Assembly (NCBI RefSeq): GCF_018603515.1
Contig: NZ_JACATN010000003.1
Span: 744,001-808,000 of the forward strand
From: Zobellia barbeyronii
Lineage (GTDB): Bacteria; Bacteroidota; Bacteroidia; Flavobacteriales; Flavobacteriaceae
Length of the DNA stretch: 64,000 nt
Direction of reading: 5' to 3'
The position numbers and the translations under genes are program-made. The notes under the pieces are model-generated. The model saw only the letters and a list, made by a program, of their open reading frames with translations, made no database searches and was not told where the DNA came from. Of this stretch, positions 1 to 10,304 are shown one piece after another (the first letter of the stretch is position 1; every line of letters begins with the position of its first letter).

Positions 1-1016
1 TCTTTAACTATGCTAAAGAAAAGGGGTTCGCTCTTCCAGCAGTAAACGTTATTGGTTCTGACACAATTAATGGTGTCCTAGAAACAGCAGCAAGTTTAAA
101 TGCTCCTGTAATCATTCAATTTTCTAATGGCGGTGCTCAGTTTAACGCTGGTAAAGGTCTATCTAACGATGGTCAAAAAGCAGCTGTTCTTGGTGCTGTA
201 GCCGGTGCAAAACATGTACACCAATTAGCAGAAGCTTATGGTGCTACGGTTATTCTTCATACAGATCATTGTGCTAAAAAATTATTGCCTTGGATAGACG
301 GACTGTTAGATGCTAGTGAAAAGCATTTCGCCGAGACTGGAAAACCTCTTTACAGCTCACATATGATCGATCTTTCGGAAGAGCCTCTTGAGGAAAACAT
401 CGAGATCTGTAAAGGTTACTTGGAGCGCATGAGCAAAATGAACATGACATTAGAGATCGAACTTGGTATTACAGGTGGTGAAGAAGATGGCGTTGACAAC
501 TCTGATGTAGATGATTCTAAATTATACACACAACCAGAAGAAGTAGCTTACGCTTATGAAGAACTTTCTAAAGTAAGCCCAAGATTTACAATTGCAGCTG
601 CTTTTGGTAATGTTCACGGTGTATATAAGCCAGGTAACGTTAAGTTGACTCCAAAAATCTTAAAAAACTCCCAAGAATATATTTCTAAAAAATACAATGT
701 AGAGCACAATCATATTGATTTTGTTTTTCACGGAGGTTCAGGTTCTACAGTTGAAGAAATCAGAGAAGGTATTAGCTACGGAGTTATCAAAATGAACATT
801 GACACTGATTTACAGTACGCATTTTTAGCTGGTGTTCGTGACTATGTACAAGACAACAAAGACTACCTTCAAGCTCAAATTGGTAACCCAAAAGGTGCTG
901 ATGAGCCTAACAAGAAGTTCTACGACCCAAGAGTTTGGTTACGTGCAGGAGAAAATACTTTTGTAGAGCGTTTGAAGAAAGCTTTCGAAGATTTAAACAA
1001 TGTTAATACCTTATAA
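1..1016 (+). CDS. fbaA: Fructose-bisphosphate aldolase class II, 5' end cut by window
   Basis: Reversible aldol cleavage of fructose 1,6-bisphosphate into glyceraldehyde 3-phosphate and dihydroxyacetone phosphate, in cytoplasmic glycolysis and gluconeogenesis. The frame is open from base 3, so the first residues lie outside the window. The protein follows the E. coli FbaA type closely: HTDHCAKK carries the catalytic Asp and a zinc-ligand His, GGEEDGVDNS the acidic loop, FGNVHGVYKPGN and FHGGSGS the other two zinc His residues, and NIDTD the phosphate-binding region. The C-terminus is complete. accD begins 27 bases downstream on the same strand without a visible terminator, so the two may be co-transcribed. 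Identity is seen directly from motifs and full-length similarity. Confidence 0.96.
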   Translation, partial: FNYAKEKGFALPAVNVIGSDTINGVLETAASLNAPVIIQFSNGGAQFNAGKGLSNDGQKAAVLGAVAGAKHVHQLAEAYGATVILHTDHCAKKLLPWIDGLLDASEKHFAETGKPLYSSHMIDLSEEPLEENIEICKGYLERMSKMNMTLEIELGITGGEEDGVDNSDVDDSKLYTQPEEVAYAYEELSKVSPRFTIAAAFGNVHGVYKPGNVKLTPKILKNSQEYISKKYNVEHNHIDFVFHGGSGSTVEEIREGISYGVIKMNIDTDLQYAFLAGVRDYVQDNKDYLQAQIGNPKGADEPNKKFYDPRVWLRAGENTFVERLKKAFEDLNNVNTL

Positions 1017-1043
1017 TAGGTACTAAACATCCCTAAAACTAAT

Positions 1044-1928
1044 ATGGAAGATATGACGGCTTGGTTTAGAAGAAAAGAAAAGGGAATACAAACGGCTACC
1101 GAAGAGAAAAAAGACACCCCAAAAGGGTTGTGGTACAAATCTCCAACGGGAAAAATTGTTGAATCAGAAGTACTTGCAAAAAACTATTACGTAAGCCCAG
1201 AAGATGATTATCATGTTCGTGTAGGCAGTAAAGAGTATTTTGAAATACTTTTTGACAACAATAAATTCAGGGAACTGGATGCCAAGTTAACCTCAAAAGA
1301 TCCTTTAAAGTTCGAGGATACCAAAAAATATTCTGACCGCTTAAAGGCCGCCCAAAAGAAAACAGGACTCAATGATGCTGTAAGAACCGGTTTTGGAAAG
1401 TCTTTGGATAAAGATGTGGTTATAGCATGTATGGATTTTAATTTCATTGGTGGATCAATGGGTAGCGTTGTAGGAGAAAAAATTGCACGCGCCATAGATT
1501 ATGCCATAAAGAGAAAAGTTCCGTTTGTAATGATTTCAAAATCTGGTGGCGCTCGTATGATGGAAGCTGCCCTGTCTCTGATGCAATTGGCCAAAACATC
1601 GGCTAAATTGGCTCAATTGGCAGAAGCTAAACTTCCTTACATATCACTTTGTACAGATCCTACTACAGGAGGTACGACGGCTTCTTATGCAATGCTAGGG
1701 GATATTAACATATCAGAACCTGGTGCATTAATAGGTTTTGCGGGTCCAAGAGTTGTAAAAGAGGCTACAGGAAAAGAACTTCCTGATGGTTTCCAAACGG
1801 CAGAATTCGTAATGGAACATGGTTTTCTAGATTTCATCTCACACAGAAGAGACTTAAAAAAGAAAATCAACCTTTATATTGATTTAATTCAGAACATTCC
1901 AGTAAGGACTGAAAAGGCTTCGGCATGA
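1044..1928 (+). CDS. accD: Acetyl-CoA carboxylase carboxyltransferase subunit beta
   Basis: Beta half of the carboxyltransferase that moves the carboxyl group from carboxybiotin to acetyl-CoA to make malonyl-CoA, the first step of fatty-acid synthesis; it works with AccA. The 294-residue protein has the crotonase-fold core ([46 protein letters not shown]). The N-terminal region that normally holds a four-cysteine zinc ribbon is present in length, but S33, G36, S51 and D54 stand roughly where the cysteines should be, so no zinc site can form. Two starts are possible, ATG 1044 or ATG 1053; the second gives MTAWFRR. The stop overlaps the start of the next gene (ATGA), suggesting translational coupling. 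Confidence 0.95.
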   Translation: MEDMTAWFRRKEKGIQTATEEKKDTPKGLWYKSPTGKIVESEVLAKNYYVSPEDDYHVRVGSKEYFEILFDNNKFRELDAKLTSKDPLKFEDTKKYSDRLKAAQKKTGLNDAVRTGFGKSLDKDVVIACMDFNFIGGSMGSVVGEKIARAIDYAIKRKVPFVMISKSGGARMMEAALSLMQLAKTSAKLAQLAEAKLPYISLCTDPTTGGTTASYAMLGDINISEPGALIGFAGPRVVKEATGKELPDGFQTAEFVMEHGFLDFISHRRDLKKKINLYIDLIQNIPVRTEKASA

Positions 1929-2410
1929 AACCGTTAGTTATTACACTAATTTCGTTTTGGTTTTTATGTTGTTCAACTGATAAAGAAAAAATGCTTGCCG
2001 CAGAATCTGACGCGGCAAGCTTTTTATCTGATACGGCTGGAGTAATTGGAGTTACCATTTCAGGAAAAGAGAATTCATATACCTTTGACACCACTGTTCA
2101 AAGCCCAGATACAGGCTGCGACCAATATGCAGATTGGTGGGAGGTAGTTGATTTAAAAGGTAATCTCATTTACCGAAGAATACTTACCCATAGCCACGTA
2201 GACGAACAACCCTTCTCCCGTTCGGGAACAAGCATTCCTTTAGAAAAAAATACCCAAGTATACATTCGCATACATATTAATTCCTTAGGTTACGCCTCTG
2301 AGGTTCAAAAAGGTTCGGTAGAAAATGGTTTTATGAAAACTGAATTAGACGTAGAATTTGCCAAAGAGTTAGAAAAAGTTGAACCACTTCCTTCAGGATG
2401 TGCTTTTTAA
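1925..2410 (+). CDS. Conserved hypothetical lipoprotein coupled to accD
   Basis: Function unknown. Residues 1-16 form a lipoprotein signal peptide (FWFLCCST, lipid attachment at C15 or C16), so the 161-residue product should be anchored in a membrane on the periplasmic side. The mature part carries a [11 protein letters not shown] stretch and ends in a Pro-Ser-Gly-Cys tail, with a further Cys in [11 protein letters not shown]; these could form a disulfide. The ATG overlaps the accD stop by four bases, so translation is probably coupled to accD although the product is exported. No catalytic motif is recognised. Confidence 0.8.
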   Translation: MKPLVITLISFWFLCCSTDKEKMLAAESDAASFLSDTAGVIGVTISGKENSYTFDTTVQSPDTGCDQYADWWEVVDLKGNLIYRRILTHSHVDEQPFSRSGTSIPLEKNTQVYIRIHINSLGYASEVQKGSVENGFMKTELDVEFAKELEKVEPLPSGCAF

Positions 2411-2485
2411 AATCGAATTGCAAAAGAAAAACTTCTTACGAACAATATAATTTTCACAAGAAGTAACCTCTACATATATTTCATC

Positions 2486-2531
2486 AAAAAAAAAGCCTCG
2501 CTATTTCTAGCGAAGCTTAATTGATTTTTTA
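2486..2531. terminator. Bidirectional Rho-independent terminator
   Basis: AAGC-C-TCGCT (2493-2502) pairs with AGCGA-A-GCTT (2509-2518), with one internal mismatch and a 6-base loop. An A-run lies on the left and a T-run on the right, so it can end both the accD-lipoprotein transcript and the converging DUF302 lipoprotein transcript. Confidence 0.75.
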
Positions 2532-2544
2532 AATAGGTTTTTAT

Positions 2545-3465
2545 CTACTCCTCTGAAGCATTATCAGCAAGACCCTGCAAGGCTGCTAAAACAATCTCCA
2601 ACGTTGCATCACTATTTATAACACCATGCCGTGATACAAATAATTCAGGATTATTAAAAGCTATTTTAACCTCTCCGTCAGTATTTTCATACACCAATAT
2701 CTTCTGTGGTAAATCAAGAGCTGAAGTTTGGCTCTTTTGCATCAACATTGTACCCAAATTTGGATTACCAAAAATAATCACTTTAGTAGGTAGCAATTCT
2801 AACCCAACATTAGCGGCATTTGCTTGATGATCTAACTCAGCTACAATTGTGAGATTTTCGTTGCCATCAATTACACTTCTTATATCGGCGTAAGTGGCAT
2901 CAAATGTTTGATCGCTTAAAACGGTAGTTACATTATAATCAGCAATTACGTCACTAGTCTGCTCAGTTATATCTGCCATGGATGCATTTTCACTTAAATT
3001 TTTTAATGCAGTTGCAATTGTTGTCAAAGTAGCTACGTCACCAAGCGTATGGCGGTTAGCTAAATAGACTGTAGAATTATATCCTACAAAAACCTCCTCA
3101 TTATCATTTTGATAAACCAAAATACGTTGTGGCAAATCTAAACCAGCTTGTTGATTTACCTGCATCAACGGTGTACCTAAATTAGGATTACCAAAGAAAA
3201 TTATTTTAGTTGGATTCAACTCCAAACCAACAGAAGCTGCATTAGCCATATGATCTACTTCGGCAACAATTTTAATATTTTCATTAGCTTCTAAACTTGC
3301 TTTCAATACGGCATAGGTATCATCAAAAGATTCCGTGCTTTTGACGTAATTCATACCTACCACAATTGGATTAGTATCTATCGTTTCTGGCTCCTTTGTT
3401 TCATCATCGTCACAAGCAACAAAAGTAAATGTCAAAAAAAGTACTGCTAAAAATTTCAAATTCAT
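2545..3465 (-). CDS. Lipoprotein with two tandem DUF302 domains
   Basis: The 306-residue protein starts with a lipoprotein signal (FTFVAC, lipid Cys at 19) followed by an acidic DDD, a common outer-membrane or surface lipoprotein start in Bacteroidota. Two copies of a DUF302-type domain follow (about 35-160 and 180-300). Each copy has SFDDTYA or TFDATYA, a D-H-x-A-N-A-A motif, the signature FGNPNLGT, then LDLPQ+ILVY. DUF302 proteins have no firmly assigned biochemical role; the fold is a small alpha/beta sandwich. The two copies are clearly an internal duplication. The gene stands alone between a bidirectional terminator and the rpsO promoter region. Confidence 0.85.
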   Translation of the reverse strand: MNLKFLAVLFLTFTFVACDDDETKEPETIDTNPIVVGMNYVKSTESFDDTYAVLKASLEANENIKIVAEVDHMANAASVGLELNPTKIIFFGNPNLGTPLMQVNQQAGLDLPQRILVYQNDNEEVFVGYNSTVYLANRHTLGDVATLTTIATALKNLSENASMADITEQTSDVIADYNVTTVLSDQTFDATYADIRSVIDGNENLTIVAELDHQANAANVGLELLPTKVIIFGNPNLGTMLMQKSQTSALDLPQKILVYENTDGEVKIAFNNPELFVSRHGVINSDATLEIVLAALQGLADNASEE

Positions 3466-3630
3466 AATTCCTTAATTTAGGGCAATCTTAAATTAGTGTT
3501 CTCTGTTCTCTTTTTAAGATTGTAGTTAATACTTATTAGATATACGCATGGTACCATTAATCAGTTTTTTATATAGTCCCCAATTTTGTTAATCGTTAAA
3601 AACGGTTAGTGTATTTTATTTCCCAAATCA

Positions 3631-3660
3631 TTTGTTTTTAGCGCATTAATTGTATCTTTG
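3631..3660 (+). promoter_or_regulatory. Bacteroidota-type promoter of rpsO
   Basis: TTTG at 3631-3634 and TATCTTTG at 3653-3660 match the -33 (TTTG) and -7 (TAnnTTTG) elements with an 18-base spacer. The predicted leader before the rpsO ATG is about 50 bases. Confidence 0.65.
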
Positions 3661-3714
3661 CCGCTTGATTGGAAATCAATCATATACATAAAAATCATTT
3701 AAAATAATATTGGA

Positions 3715-3984
3715 ATGTATTTAACGAAAGAAGTAAAAGCCGAAATCTTTACGAAATACGGCGGAAAAGCAGAGAACACAGGTTCTACTGAAGGTCAGAT
3801 TGCATTGTTTACACACCGTATCAATCATTTGACTGGTCACTTGAAGAAAAATCACAAAGACTTTAATACTGAGCGTTCTTTAGTAAAGTTGGTAGGTAAA
3901 AGAAGAAGCCTACTTGATTATATGATAAAGAATGATATTGTTAAATATCGTGAGCTTATTGTAGAGTTAGGTATTAGAAAGTAA
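3715..3984 (+). CDS. rpsO: 30S ribosomal protein S15
   Basis: Primary 16S rRNA-binding protein that organises the central domain of the small subunit. The 89-residue length is standard, and the family core is plain: GSTEGQIALFTHRI, then LTGHLKKNHKDFNTERSL and LVGKRRSLLDY. It is followed by a strong terminator and then pnp, the same rpsO-pnp order as in many bacteria. Confidence 0.98.
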   Translation: MYLTKEVKAEIFTKYGGKAENTGSTEGQIALFTHRINHLTGHLKKNHKDFNTERSLVKLVGKRRSLLDYMIKNDIVKYRELIVELGIRK

Positions 3985-3989
3985 TATTC

Positions 3990-4020
3990 ATAGGGGCTGA
4001 AAATTTTCAGCCCCTATTTT
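3990..4020 (+). terminator. Terminator after rpsO
   Basis: A perfect 14+14 base inverted repeat (3990-4017, core AGGGGCTGAAAA/TTTTCAGCCCCT) is followed by a T-rich stretch. It separates rpsO from pnp, although read-through is possible. Confidence 0.85.
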
Positions 4021-4082
4021 ATATAAAGCCCTTATTGTTTTAAGGCAAAACTAAAAGCTGCACACAGTTTTTCATTGGTCAA

Positions 4083-4166
4083 GTGCTATCAGCACACACA
4101 CAACAACACAACCTTCTGGCCTCAACAACCAGACGACCATTGTTTAACAGTCCGCCCGTTAGCGGA
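4083..4166 (+). promoter_or_regulatory. Structured leader of pnp (three small hairpins)
   Basis: Three short stem-loops precede the pnp start: GTGCT-atc-AGCAC (4083-4095), TCTGG/CCAGA (4115-4133) and TCCGC/GCGGA (4151-4166, ending 14 bases before ATG). The linkers are A/C-rich and unstructured. In E. coli the pnp leader is an autoregulatory RNA cut by RNase III and PNPase; a similar role here is inference. Confidence 0.4.
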
Positions 4167-4180
4167 TACAAATCAATTTT

Positions 4181-6409
4181 ATGATTCCAAAAGTATTTAG
4201 AGAGGTCATAGACCTAGGTGATGGTAGAGAGATTTCTATCGAAACCGGAAAATTGGCAAAACAGGCTCATGGTTCTGTTGTTGTACAATCAGGAAAATGT
4301 ATGCTATTGTGTACAGTAGTTTCCAACTACGAACAAAAAAATCTTGGTTTTCTACCATTAACAGTAGATTACAGAGAAAAATTTGCTGCGGCAGGACGTT
4401 ACCCAGGTGGTTTCTTCAAAAGAGAAGCAAGACCAAGTGATGGTGAAGTATTGACTATGCGTTTAGTGGATCGTGTATTACGTCCTCTTTTCCCAAAAGA
4501 TTATCAAGCAGAAACACAAGTTATGATTCAGTTAATGTCTCATGATGATGATGTTATGCCTGAAGCTATGGCTGGTTTAGCGGCGAGTGCTGCTATTCAA
4601 TTATCTGATTTCCCTTTTGAATGTGCTATCTCCGAAGCTAGAGTTGGTCGTGTTAATGGCGAATTTGTAATTAACCCTACACGTGCTCAATTAGCTGAAT
4701 CTGATCTTGAAATGATGATTGGAGCTTCAGCTGATTCTGTAATGATGGTTGAAGGTGAAATGGATGAGATTTCCGAAGAGGAAATGGCTGACGCTATCAA
4801 GTTTGCTCACGAAGCTATTAAAGTACAAATTGCTGCGCAATTGCGTTTAGCAGAAGCTTTTGGCAAAAAAGAAGTTCGTGAATATGAAACTGCGGAAGTT
4901 AACGAAGATTTAGAAAAAAGAATCCACGATTTAGCTTACGATAAATGTTATGCTATTGCTAAGAAGGGAACTTCTAAAGCAGAACGTAGTAATGCATTTG
5001 CTGAAGTAAAAGAAGAAGTTAAGGCTTCTTTTACAGAGGAAGAGATGGAAGAATTTGGACATCTTGTTGGCGGATACTACAGACAAGCAGAAAAAGCAGC
5101 TGTTAGAGATTTAACCTTGAACGAAGGTTTACGTTTAGACGGTAGAAAAACTGACGAAATTAGACCAATTTGGTGTGAGGTTGATTATTTACCATCAACA
5201 CACGGTTCTGCAATCTTTACTCGTGGAGAAACTCAAGCATTAGCTACAGTTACTTTAGGAACTTCTAGAGATGCTAACAAAATAGATATGCCATCTTATG
5301 AAGGCGAAGAGAACTTCTATTTACATTATAACTTCCCTCCTTTTTGTACAGGTGAAGCTAGACCAATTCGTGGAACATCTCGTAGAGAAGTTGGTCATGG
5401 TAACTTGGCGCAACGTGCACTAAAAGGAATGATTCCTGCGGATTGTCCTTATACTGTTCGTGTTGTATCTGAAGTACTAGAATCTAACGGTTCTTCTTCT
5501 ATGGCAACAGTTTGTGCTGGTACAATGGCTATGATGGATGCTGGTGTGCAAATGAAAAAGCCAGTTTCTGGTATTGCAATGGGATTAATTTCTGATGCAA
5601 AATCTGGAAAATATGCTGTATTATCCGATATTTTAGGTGATGAAGATCACTTAGGAGATATGGATTTTAAAGTTACTGGTACTGCAGATGGCATTACGGC
5701 TTGCCAAATGGATATTAAAGTAAAAGGATTGTCTTACGAAATTCTTGTGAATGCTTTAAAACAAGCTCGTGAAGGTCGTTTACATATCTTAAGTAAACTT
5801 ACTGATACGATTGCTACACCAAATGCTGAAGTTAAAGAACACGCACCTACAATGGTTACGCGTAGAGTTCCTAATGAATTTATTGGTGCTTTAATTGGAC
5901 CAGGTGGTAAAGTGATTCAAGAGATGCAAAAGGAAACTGAGACTACTATCGTTATTAACGAAGACCCAGTTACTGAAGAAGGTATCGTAGAAATTTTAGG
6001 TGTAGGTAGTAAAGGTATTGATGCTGTTATGGCAAAAATAGATTCTATTCTATTCAAACCTGAAGTAGGAAGTGCTTACGAAGTTAAAGTCATTAAAATG
6101 TTAGATTTTGGTGCTGTTGTAGAATACCAAGATGCTCCTGGCAACGAAGTATTGTTACACGTATCAGAATTAGCATGGGAAAGAACTGAAAATGTTACCG
6201 ATGTTGTAAACATGGGCGATGTTTTTGATGTGAAGTATTTAGGTACTGATCCTAGAACTCGTAAAGAAAAAGTTTCTAGAAAAGCTTTATTACCTAAACC
6301 AGAAGGTTTTGTAGAAAGACCACCACGTAATGATAAAGATCGTGGCCGTGGTAGAGATGACAGACGAGGCGGCAGCAGAGATAGCCGTGATCGTAAACCT
6401 AGAGACTAA
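4181..6409 (+). CDS. pnp: Polyribonucleotide nucleotidyltransferase (PNPase)
   Basis: Phosphate-dependent 3'-5' exoribonuclease, trimeric, acting in mRNA decay. The 742 residues cover two RNase PH domains (about 1-220 and 310-540, the second with [11 protein letters not shown] and [16 protein letters not shown]), the helical domain between them, a KH domain ([15 protein letters not shown]) and an S1 domain (about 630-700, [15 protein letters not shown]). After S1 comes a tail of about 30 residues very rich in Arg, Gly and Asp ([21 protein letters not shown]), which may add RNA affinity. The leader is structured, and a strong terminator follows. Confidence 0.98.
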   Translation: MIPKVFREVIDLGDGREISIETGKLAKQAHGSVVVQSGKCMLLCTVVSNYEQKNLGFLPLTVDYREKFAAAGRYPGGFFKREARPSDGEVLTMRLVDRVLRPLFPKDYQAETQVMIQLMSHDDDVMPEAMAGLAASAAIQLSDFPFECAISEARVGRVNGEFVINPTRAQLAESDLEMMIGASADSVMMVEGEMDEISEEEMADAIKFAHEAIKVQIAAQLRLAEAFGKKEVREYETAEVNEDLEKRIHDLAYDKCYAIAKKGTSKAERSNAFAEVKEEVKASFTEEEMEEFGHLVGGYYRQAEKAAVRDLTLNEGLRLDGRKTDEIRPIWCEVDYLPSTHGSAIFTRGETQALATVTLGTSRDANKIDMPSYEGEENFYLHYNFPPFCTGEARPIRGTSRREVGHGNLAQRALKGMIPADCPYTVRVVSEVLESNGSSSMATVCAGTMAMMDAGVQMKKPVSGIAMGLISDAKSGKYAVLSDILGDEDHLGDMDFKVTGTADGITACQMDIKVKGLSYEILVNALKQAREGRLHILSKLTDTIATPNAEVKEHAPTMVTRRVPNEFIGALIGPGGKVIQEMQKETETTIVINEDPVTEEGIVEILGVGSKGIDAVMAKIDSILFKPEVGSAYEVKVIKMLDFGAVVEYQDAPGNEVLLHVSELAWERTENVTDVVNMGDVFDVKYLGTDPRTRKEKVSRKALLPKPEGFVERPPRNDKDRGRGRDDRRGGSRDSRDRKPRD

Positions 6410-6437
6410 GACCTCTAAATTTTAACACATATTTTAA

Positions 6438-6466
6438 GCCTCAACTTGTTAAGTTGAGGCTTTTTT
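6438..6466 (+). terminator. Terminator after pnp
   Basis: GCCTCAACTT (6438-6447), loop GTT, AAGTTGAGGC (6451-6460), then six T. A ten-base-pair perfect stem; a classic intrinsic terminator. Confidence 0.9.
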
Positions 6467-6573
6467 GTGCGACTCATCTAAAAAGTGAAGTTTTTTACGT
6501 CCGTTTGTAACATTTCTGGCTTTTTTGCGTATAAGTATATGCAGTCTATGCAAACTGAACCTAATTTATTTAC

Positions 6574-7437
6574 ATGAGACAGCTTAAAATTACAAAACAG
6601 GTCACCAACAGGGAGACCGCATCTTTGGACAAGTACTTGCAAGAAATAGGCAAAGTAGACTTGATTACAGCAGATGAAGAAGTAGAATTGGCACAACGTA
6701 TCAAGGCAGGCGATCAACTCGCTCTTGAAAAACTCACAAAGGCCAATCTTCGATTCGTTGTATCAGTTGCCAAGCAGTACCAAAACCAGGGACTTACTTT
6801 ACCCGATTTAATTAACGAGGGTAACCTTGGCCTTATTAAGGCCGCACAACGTTTTGACGAAACAAGAGGATTTAAGTTTATTTCTTATGCTGTTTGGTGG
6901 ATTCGTCAATCTATTTTGCAAGCTTTGGCAGAACAATCTCGTATTGTACGTTTGCCATTGAACAAAATTGGTTCAATCAACAAAATAAATAAAACCTTTG
7001 CTTTTCTTGAGCAGGCGCACGAACGTATGCCTTCCCCTGAAGAAATTGCAAAAGAGTTAGATATGACTGTTGAGGACGTAAAGCAATCGCTTAAGAACTC
7101 AGGCCGTCATGTATCTATGGATGCTCCTTTGATTGCTGGTGAAGATTCTAACCTTTATGATGTACTTCGTAGTGGTGAGTCTCCAAACCCGGACAAAGAA
7201 TTATTGCACGAATCTTTACGTACAGAAATTGAGCGCGCTTTAGAAACTTTGACTCCTAGAGAAGCAGATGTTATTCGTCTATACTTTGGTCTTGCCGGAC
7301 AACATTCAATGACTCTTGAAGAAATTGGTGAAACTTTTGAACTTACTAGAGAGAGAGTTCGCCAGATTAAGGAAAAAGCTATTAGAAGATTGAAACATAC
7401 TTCTAGAAGTAAGATTCTTAAAACCTATTTAGGTTAA
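6574..7437 (+). CDS. rpoD: Primary RNA polymerase sigma factor (short, Bacteroidota type)
   Basis: Housekeeping sigma-70 family factor, directing RNA polymerase to promoters such as the TTG/TAnnTTTG sites in this window. At 287 residues it is less than half the length of E. coli RpoD: region 1.1 and the non-conserved insert are absent. Region 1.2 (about 17-50), region 2 ([40 protein letters not shown]), region 3 and region 4 ([15 protein letters not shown], then the [20 protein letters not shown] helix-turn-helix) are all intact. Two terminator-like hairpins follow. The pnp-rpoD neighbourhood supports a housekeeping role. Confidence 0.96.
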   Translation: MRQLKITKQVTNRETASLDKYLQEIGKVDLITADEEVELAQRIKAGDQLALEKLTKANLRFVVSVAKQYQNQGLTLPDLINEGNLGLIKAAQRFDETRGFKFISYAVWWIRQSILQALAEQSRIVRLPLNKIGSINKINKTFAFLEQAHERMPSPEEIAKELDMTVEDVKQSLKNSGRHVSMDAPLIAGEDSNLYDVLRSGESPNPDKELLHESLRTEIERALETLTPREADVIRLYFGLAGQHSMTLEEIGETFELTRERVRQIKEKAIRRLKHTSRSKILKTYLG

Positions 7438-7512
7438 AAAATCTAAAAAGTTACACGTTAAATATTCCTTAAATTGGAAATTTGGCATATATATTGTAAT
7501 TTTAAAAGCAAC

Positions 7513-7579
7513 AACAGTTTATCATGACTGTTCGTTTTTTGATTGATGAATAAACTCCGGCTGATTACCGGAGTTTTTT
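7513..7579 (+). terminator. Tandem terminators after rpoD
   Basis: A weak hairpin (AACAGT 7513-7518 / ACTGTT 7527-7532, then CGTTTTTT) is followed by a strong one: ACTCCGG (7554-7560), 7-base loop, CCGGAGT (7568-7574), then T-run to 7579. Confidence 0.8.
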
Positions 7580-7671
7580 CATTTAAAATATTTTAGAAGT
7601 CAACATAAAGAATTTATTTTTAAACAAATCATCACTTTCAAAAAACGTGGTTTTAAACCCTAAAACATCTT

Positions 7672-7911
7672 ATGGCATCTGACAACGAAATACCCGAAGG
7701 TCAACCTAACAACCCGCTACATGGGGTGAAATTAGTTGACATTCTAGAAAAACTAACGGAAAAATACACTTGGGAAGAATTGGCAGACCGCATAAACATC
7801 AATTGCTTTAAAAGCAATCCTACGGTAAAGTCTTCGCTAAAATTTTTAAGACGTACGCCATGGGCAAGAACCAAAGTAGAACAGCTATATTTAAGATCTT
7901 TTCATAAATAG
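7672..7911 (+). CDS. VF530 (DUF2132) family DNA-binding protein
   Basis: Small 79-residue protein of the VF530 family, for which a DNA-binding fold has been described; the cellular role is not known. The family signature is clear: NNPLHGVKL, then [15 protein letters not shown] and the C-terminal [15 protein letters not shown]. It lies 8 bases upstream of trmL on the same strand, so the two are probably one transcript. Confidence 0.88.
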   Translation: MASDNEIPEGQPNNPLHGVKLVDILEKLTEKYTWEELADRININCFKSNPTVKSSLKFLRRTPWARTKVEQLYLRSFHK

Positions 7912-7919
7912 ATAATTGT

Positions 7920-8372
7920 ATGCCCTTTAACATTGTACTTGTGGAGCCAGAAATACCCAACAACACAGGAAATATTGGCAGATTGGCACTTGCGTCAGGC
8001 TCTATGCTTCATTTAATAAAGCCATTTGGTTTTGAATTAGATGACAAACGCGTAAAGCGGGCCGGTCTTGATTATTGGCAACACCTTGATTTGCGTATTT
8101 ATGATAGTCTAGACGACTTTTTGTCGCAACATGGCAGCAAGAATTTAGTATTCTTTTCCAGCCATGGCACAAAGAACCATTGGTCCATACCTTTTGAAGA
8201 CGGTCAATTTCTTGTTTTCGGTAAAGAATCGGTTGGATTGCCTTCCTCCCTACTCTCCTCTTACAAAAATGACTTATATAAAATTCCATTGTATAGTGAA
8301 CACGTGCGCAGTTTAAACTTGGCTAACGCCGTTGGCATTGCAGTTTATGAAGGCCTAAAACACATACAATAA
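7920..8372 (+). CDS. trmL: tRNA (cytidine(34)-2'-O)-methyltransferase, SPOUT family
   Basis: 2'-O-methylates the wobble base of some tRNA-Leu species, using S-adenosylmethionine bound in a trefoil knot. The 150-residue length is that of the minimal TrmL/YibK type, with motif 1 EIPNNTGNIGRLA, motif 2 FGKESVGLP and motif 3 SLNLANAVGIAVYE. Tandem with the VF530 gene. The assignment to TrmL rather than another SpoU enzyme rests on the short length and the EIPNNTGNI start. Confidence 0.9.
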   Translation: MPFNIVLVEPEIPNNTGNIGRLALASGSMLHLIKPFGFELDDKRVKRAGLDYWQHLDLRIYDSLDDFLSQHGSKNLVFFSSHGTKNHWSIPFEDGQFLVFGKESVGLPSSLLSSYKNDLYKIPLYSEHVRSLNLANAVGIAVYEGLKHIQ

Positions 8373-8435
8373 AAAAGGACTGCTCGCTGGGATACTGGTA
8401 CATAATTCACCACTTGGAAAAGTGTTAAAACCTAA

Positions 8436-9524
<1,089 letters not shown>

Positions 9525-9623
9525 TACTTGAATCTGGTCAGCGGTCCTCTTTACAATGTTATAGGGTATCCCGTAAAAACACAATTCACTACTTTTGTAT
9601 AAATTCTATTTAACAGATATAAA

Positions 9624-10304
9624 ATGAGCAAAACAAAAATTGCACCTTCTCTTCTGGCAGCCGACTTTGGCAACTTGCAGCGCGATATAGAAATGGTAAA
9701 CAAAAGTGATGCAGATTGGCACCATATTGATATAATGGACGGTGTTTTTGTTCCAAATATATCGTACGGAATGCCAGTTCTAAAGACTATTGCCGAGCAT
9801 GCTACAAAGCCTTTAGATGTGCATTTAATGATTGTAGATCCAGACCGTTATATCAAAACTTTTGCAGAGCTGGGTGCTACACATCTAACCGTTCATTACG
9901 AAACTTGTCCTCATTTACATAGAACTATTCAGGCAATAAAGGCCGAAGGCATGAAAGCTGGTGTGGCTTTGAACCCTCACACTAATGTGAACTTGCTTAA
10001 AAATATCATCAAGGATCTGGATATTGTACTTATCATGAGTGTAAATCCTGGTTTTGGTGGTCAAAGTTTTATAGAGAACACTTACGATAAAGTATACGAT
10101 CTTAAGCAACTTATAAAAGATTCCGATTCCTCTGCTTTAATAGAGGTTGATGGCGGGGTAAACGCTAAAAATGCTAAAGCTCTTATAAAGGCAGGTGCCG
10201 ATATTCTTGTGGCAGGTAGCTTTATTTTCAAGAGCGAAGACCCAACAAAAACCATTCAGGAACTTAAAAAATCCACAGACAAATGGAGCATTTTCGAGTT
10301 GTAA
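9624..10304 (+). CDS. rpe: Ribulose-phosphate 3-epimerase
   Basis: Interconverts ribulose 5-phosphate and xylulose 5-phosphate in the pentose phosphate pathway. A 226-residue TIM barrel with all signatures: APSLLAADFGNL, HIDIMDGVFVPNIS (catalytic Asp and metal His), DVHLMI, MSVNPGFGGQ, EVDGGVN and the phosphate-binding GADILVAGS. The 3' end overlaps the next gene by 22 bases. Confidence 0.97.
   Translation: MSKTKIAPSLLAADFGNLQRDIEMVNKSDADWHHIDIMDGVFVPNISYGMPVLKTIAEHATKPLDVHLMIVDPDRYIKTFAELGATHLTVHYETCPHLHRTIQAIKAEGMKAGVALNPHTNVNLLKNIIKDLDIVLIMSVNPGFGGQSFIENTYDKVYDLKQLIKDSDSSALIEVDGGVNAKNAKALIKAGADILVAGSFIFKSEDPTKTIQELKKSTDKWSIFEL

Noticed and set aside
4092-4113. A/C-rich simple repeat before pnp considered as a microsatellite or repeat element
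   Set aside because: Short and imperfect; better explained as an unstructured linker between leader hairpins.
9565-9597. Possible promoter of rpe with TACTTTTG at 9590-9597
   Set aside because: The -7 match is good, but there is no TTG at the expected -33 distance; not listed as a feature.
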